Made by a program: the position numbers and the translations under genes. The notes under the pieces were generated by a model, which worked only from the letters and a program-made list of their open reading frames with translations, searched no databases and was not told where the DNA came from. Of a stretch of 7,476 nt of DNA, positions 6,398 to 7,476 are shown one piece after another (positions within the stretch are counted from its first letter, which is position 1; every line of letters begins with the position of its first letter). Origin of the DNA: Roseiarcus sp052147395. GTDB lineage: Bacteria; Pseudomonadota; Alphaproteobacteria; Rhizobiales; Beijerinckiaceae. The stretch lies in assembly GCA_052147395.1 (NCBI GenBank), contig JBKQKS010000223.1, forward strand, positions 1 through 7,476, given 5' to 3'.

Positions 6398-6921
6398 GCG
6401 ACCTCGGGGCGAGGCTTCGTCGCGCCCTCGAGACGCCCGATCTCGCGCAATTTCGCTCCCAGCAACAAGGCGTCGAGGCTCTTGATCGGCAAGGGGACGA
6501 AGACGGAAATCCGGTTTCTGATGTAGCGCGCCGCCGTGACGAAGGCCCTTTCCTTTTGAATGCCCGTTCCTTCGACCGCGGCCGGATCTTCGATTCCCCA
6601 GTGGGCGGTCATCGGCTGGCCGGGCCATACCGGACAAGTCTCGCTGGCAGCGTCGTCGCAAAGGGTGAAGACGAAATCCATCTGAGGAGCGTCGGCGCCA
6701 GAAAATTCGTCCCAGCTCTTCGAGCGCAGGCCGTCAGTCGGATACTCTAGCCTTTCCAGCTCTTTCAGGGCGAAGGGATTGACCGCGCCCTTGGGATGGC
6801 TGCCGGCCGAGTAGGCGTTGAAGCGCGCCCCGCCGAGCTTGCGCAGAATGGCTTCGGCCATGATCGAGCGACCGCTGTTGCCGGTGCACAGGAACAACAC
6901 GTTGAAAATGCGCTCAGCCAT
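6394..6921 (-). CDS. arsC: Thioredoxin-type arsenate reductase (LMW phosphatase fold)
   Basis: The product has the low-molecular-weight protein tyrosine phosphatase fold adapted to arsenate reduction. The P-loop is FLCTGNSGRS with nucleophile Cys12 and Arg18 (CX5R). Cys88 and Cys96 (LCDDAASETCP) fit the redox relay cysteines of the pI258-type enzyme, and Asp112-Pro113 is the general-acid motif. These cysteines favour arsenate reductase over a plain tyrosine phosphatase. At 175 residues it is longer than the roughly 130-140 of pI258-type enzymes, with a C-terminal extension after about residue 145 that is common in proteobacterial homologues. The start has an excellent AAGGAGG six bases upstream and overlaps the arsR stop by 8 bp. 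The electron donor is probably thioredoxin, which is inferred from the family. Confidence 0.93.
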   Translation of the reverse strand: MAERIFNVLFLCTGNSGRSIMAEAILRKLGGARFNAYSAGSHPKGAVNPFALKELERLEYPTDGLRSKSWDEFSGADAPQMDFVFTLCDDAASETCPVWPGQPMTAHWGIEDPAAVEGTGIQKERAFVTAARYIRNRISVFVPLPIKSLDALLLGAKLREIGRLEGATKPRPEVA

Positions 6922-7270
6922 GTACGTCCTCCTTGGGTGGGCAGCAGGGGGTGAGATCGGCGATCAGCGGCGCGCAAAGGTCGGCGCGCCCGCCGCAGCA
7001 ATCCTCGACCAGGAACAGCGCGAGTTCGCGCAAGCGCGCGAGGTCGGCGCGATAGATGATCGAACGGCTCCGTCGTTCGCCGATGATCAGACGGGCGCGG
7101 GCGAGAATGGCGAGATGCGTCGACATGGTGTTCTGCGGCACTTCGATCAGCCGCGCCAGCTCGCCGGCCGGAACGCCATCGGGCTCGCGCGTCACCAGCA
7201 GCCGGAACGTGTCGAGCCGCGTAGATTGCGCGAGCGCCGCCAGGGCGGTTATGACTTCCGTATTATCCAT
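6914..7270 (-). CDS. arsR: ArsR/SmtB-family As(III)-responsive repressor
   Basis: The 118-residue winged-helix repressor should bind the operon promoter and dissociate on As(III) binding. The helix-turn-helix covers about 34-60 (ELARLIEVPQNTMSTHLAIL), followed by a wing around 64-74. The classic ELCVCDL metal motif of R773 ArsR is absent. The C-terminal region is cysteine-rich instead: Cys91-Cys92, Cys99 and Cys109-Cys110, in the style of the Acidithiobacillus ferrooxidans ArsR, which uses three C-terminal cysteines. Start choice: the ATG at 7270 begins the conserved first helix. The frame stays open upstream to 7444, but the added residues are not family-like and run through the operator. 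No Shine-Dalgarno sequence is visible before 7270, which fits a leaderless start. It is the first gene of the operon, overlapping the next by 8 bp. Confidence 0.93.
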   Translation of the reverse strand: MDNTEVITALAALAQSTRLDTFRLLVTREPDGVPAGELARLIEVPQNTMSTHLAILARARLIIGERRSRSIIYRADLARLRELALFLVEDCCGGRADLCAPLIADLTPCCPPKEDVHG

Positions 7271-7304
7271 ATATCGAGAATAACAGATATAGTGGACTTG
7301 GCAA
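7270..7304 (-). promoter_or_regulatory. ars operon promoter with ArsR-type operator
   Basis: On the minus strand, TTGCCA (7304-7299) and TATTCT (7282-7277) form a -35/-10 pair with a 16-base spacer. An inverted repeat, TATATC at 7270-7275 and GATATA at 7286-7291 with a 10-base spacer, overlaps the -10 box and start codon. Its AT-rich ATATC/GATAT character is typical of ArsR operators. The transcript would start at about 7270, the A of the arsR ATG. Binding by ArsR here would block RNA polymerase and give autoregulation. The boxes are read by eye. Confidence 0.6.
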
Positions 7305-7312
7305 GCCGCCCC

Positions 7313-7355
7313 TGCACGAAATTCGAAGCGACCTAATTCGTGCATTCGGTATAAT
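7313..7355. promoter_or_regulatory. Perfect 8-bp inverted repeat followed by a plus-strand TATAAT box
   Basis: TGCACGAA (7313-7320) and TTCGTGCA (7337-7344) are perfect inverted arms 16 bases apart. A consensus TATAAT lies at 7350-7355 on the plus strand; no good -35 hexamer is seen 16-18 bases upstream, that position being inside the palindrome. The pair could be an operator over a divergent promoter reading out of the window to the right, or an upstream site of the ars promoter. A 12-codon ORF at 7390-7428 follows but is probably chance. Nothing else coding is seen between 7271 and the edge repeat. Confidence 0.35.
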
Positions 7356-7427
7356 GCCCCCCTGTCCGCTATTCGCGTGGACGAGCGCCATGGGTGGGGA
7401 GCGGGCGTTGCATGCGCTGTCCAAATA

Positions 7428-7476
7428 GGAGCGTCGGCGTCCACGCCGACGTCTCGAAGCGAAACGTCGGCGTGGA
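7428..7476. repeat. REP-like palindromic repeat, right edge
   Basis: Bases 7428-7450 are the perfect reverse complement of 20-42. Inside the element, 7432-7440 pairs with 7443-7451 (9-bp arms, CC spacer), and 7440-7451 pairs with 7465-7476 (12-bp perfect arms, 13-base spacer). The same core therefore alternates orientation at least three times and could form competing hairpins. The array runs to the last base and probably continues. No coding is seen. Confidence 0.75.

Noticed and set aside
7390..7428. 12-codon ATG-to-TAG frame downstream of the plus-strand TATAAT
   Set aside because: Too short to judge, without a good ribosome binding site or recognisable leader-peptide features.
7271..7444. 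N-terminal extension of ArsR to 176 residues
   Set aside because: The extra residues do not resemble the family and would be encoded through the operator and promoter. The 118-residue form starting at 7270 has the normal family length.

Overview
This GC-rich window most likely comes from an alphaproteobacterium, probably of the Hyphomicrobiales (rhizobia/methylotroph side). The basis is base composition, strong third-position GC in the genes, the style of the arsenic operon and the phosphoketolase type. The genus cannot be fixed from the sequence. No rRNA or tRNA gene, CRISPR array, transposase or integrase was found.

Left part, plus strand (170-1853): a methionine-sulfoxide-repair cluster. 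It has an exported MsrB, a three-helix remnant of a CcdA/DsbD-like thiol-electron transporter, and an exported MsrA. Both Msr enzymes lack the usual resolving cysteine, and the partner that would carry electrons across the membrane is cut off after its third helix, next to an imperfect palindromic repeat. MsrA and MsrB look intact; their redox supply must come from elsewhere.

Middle part, minus strand (2011-4666): a full-length xylulose-5-phosphate/fructose-6-phosphate phosphoketolase, followed by a 64-residue two-helix membrane protein of unknown function. The convergent gap to msrA holds a short direct repeat around a hairpin.

Right part, minus strand (4892-7270): a compact arsenic operon read in the order arsR, thioredoxin-family arsC, glutaredoxin-family arsC, acr3. 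The genes overlap or nearly touch. ArsR should release the promoter on binding As(III), the two unrelated arsenate reductases convert As(V) to As(III), and Acr3 exports it. The arsR start has no visible Shine-Dalgarno sequence and sits where the predicted transcript begins, with an ATATC/GATAT-type operator over the promoter.

Both edges of the window carry the same GC-rich palindromic repeat, including a perfect 23-bp match in inverted orientation (20-42 and 7428-7450). The msr-xfp-ars block is therefore bracketed by copies of a REP-like element. The gene families are all known. The less ordinary points are the gene combination, the matched one-cysteine Msr pair with a decayed electron transporter, the doubled arsenate reductases, a lone phosphoketolase beside an ars operon, and the bracketing repeats.
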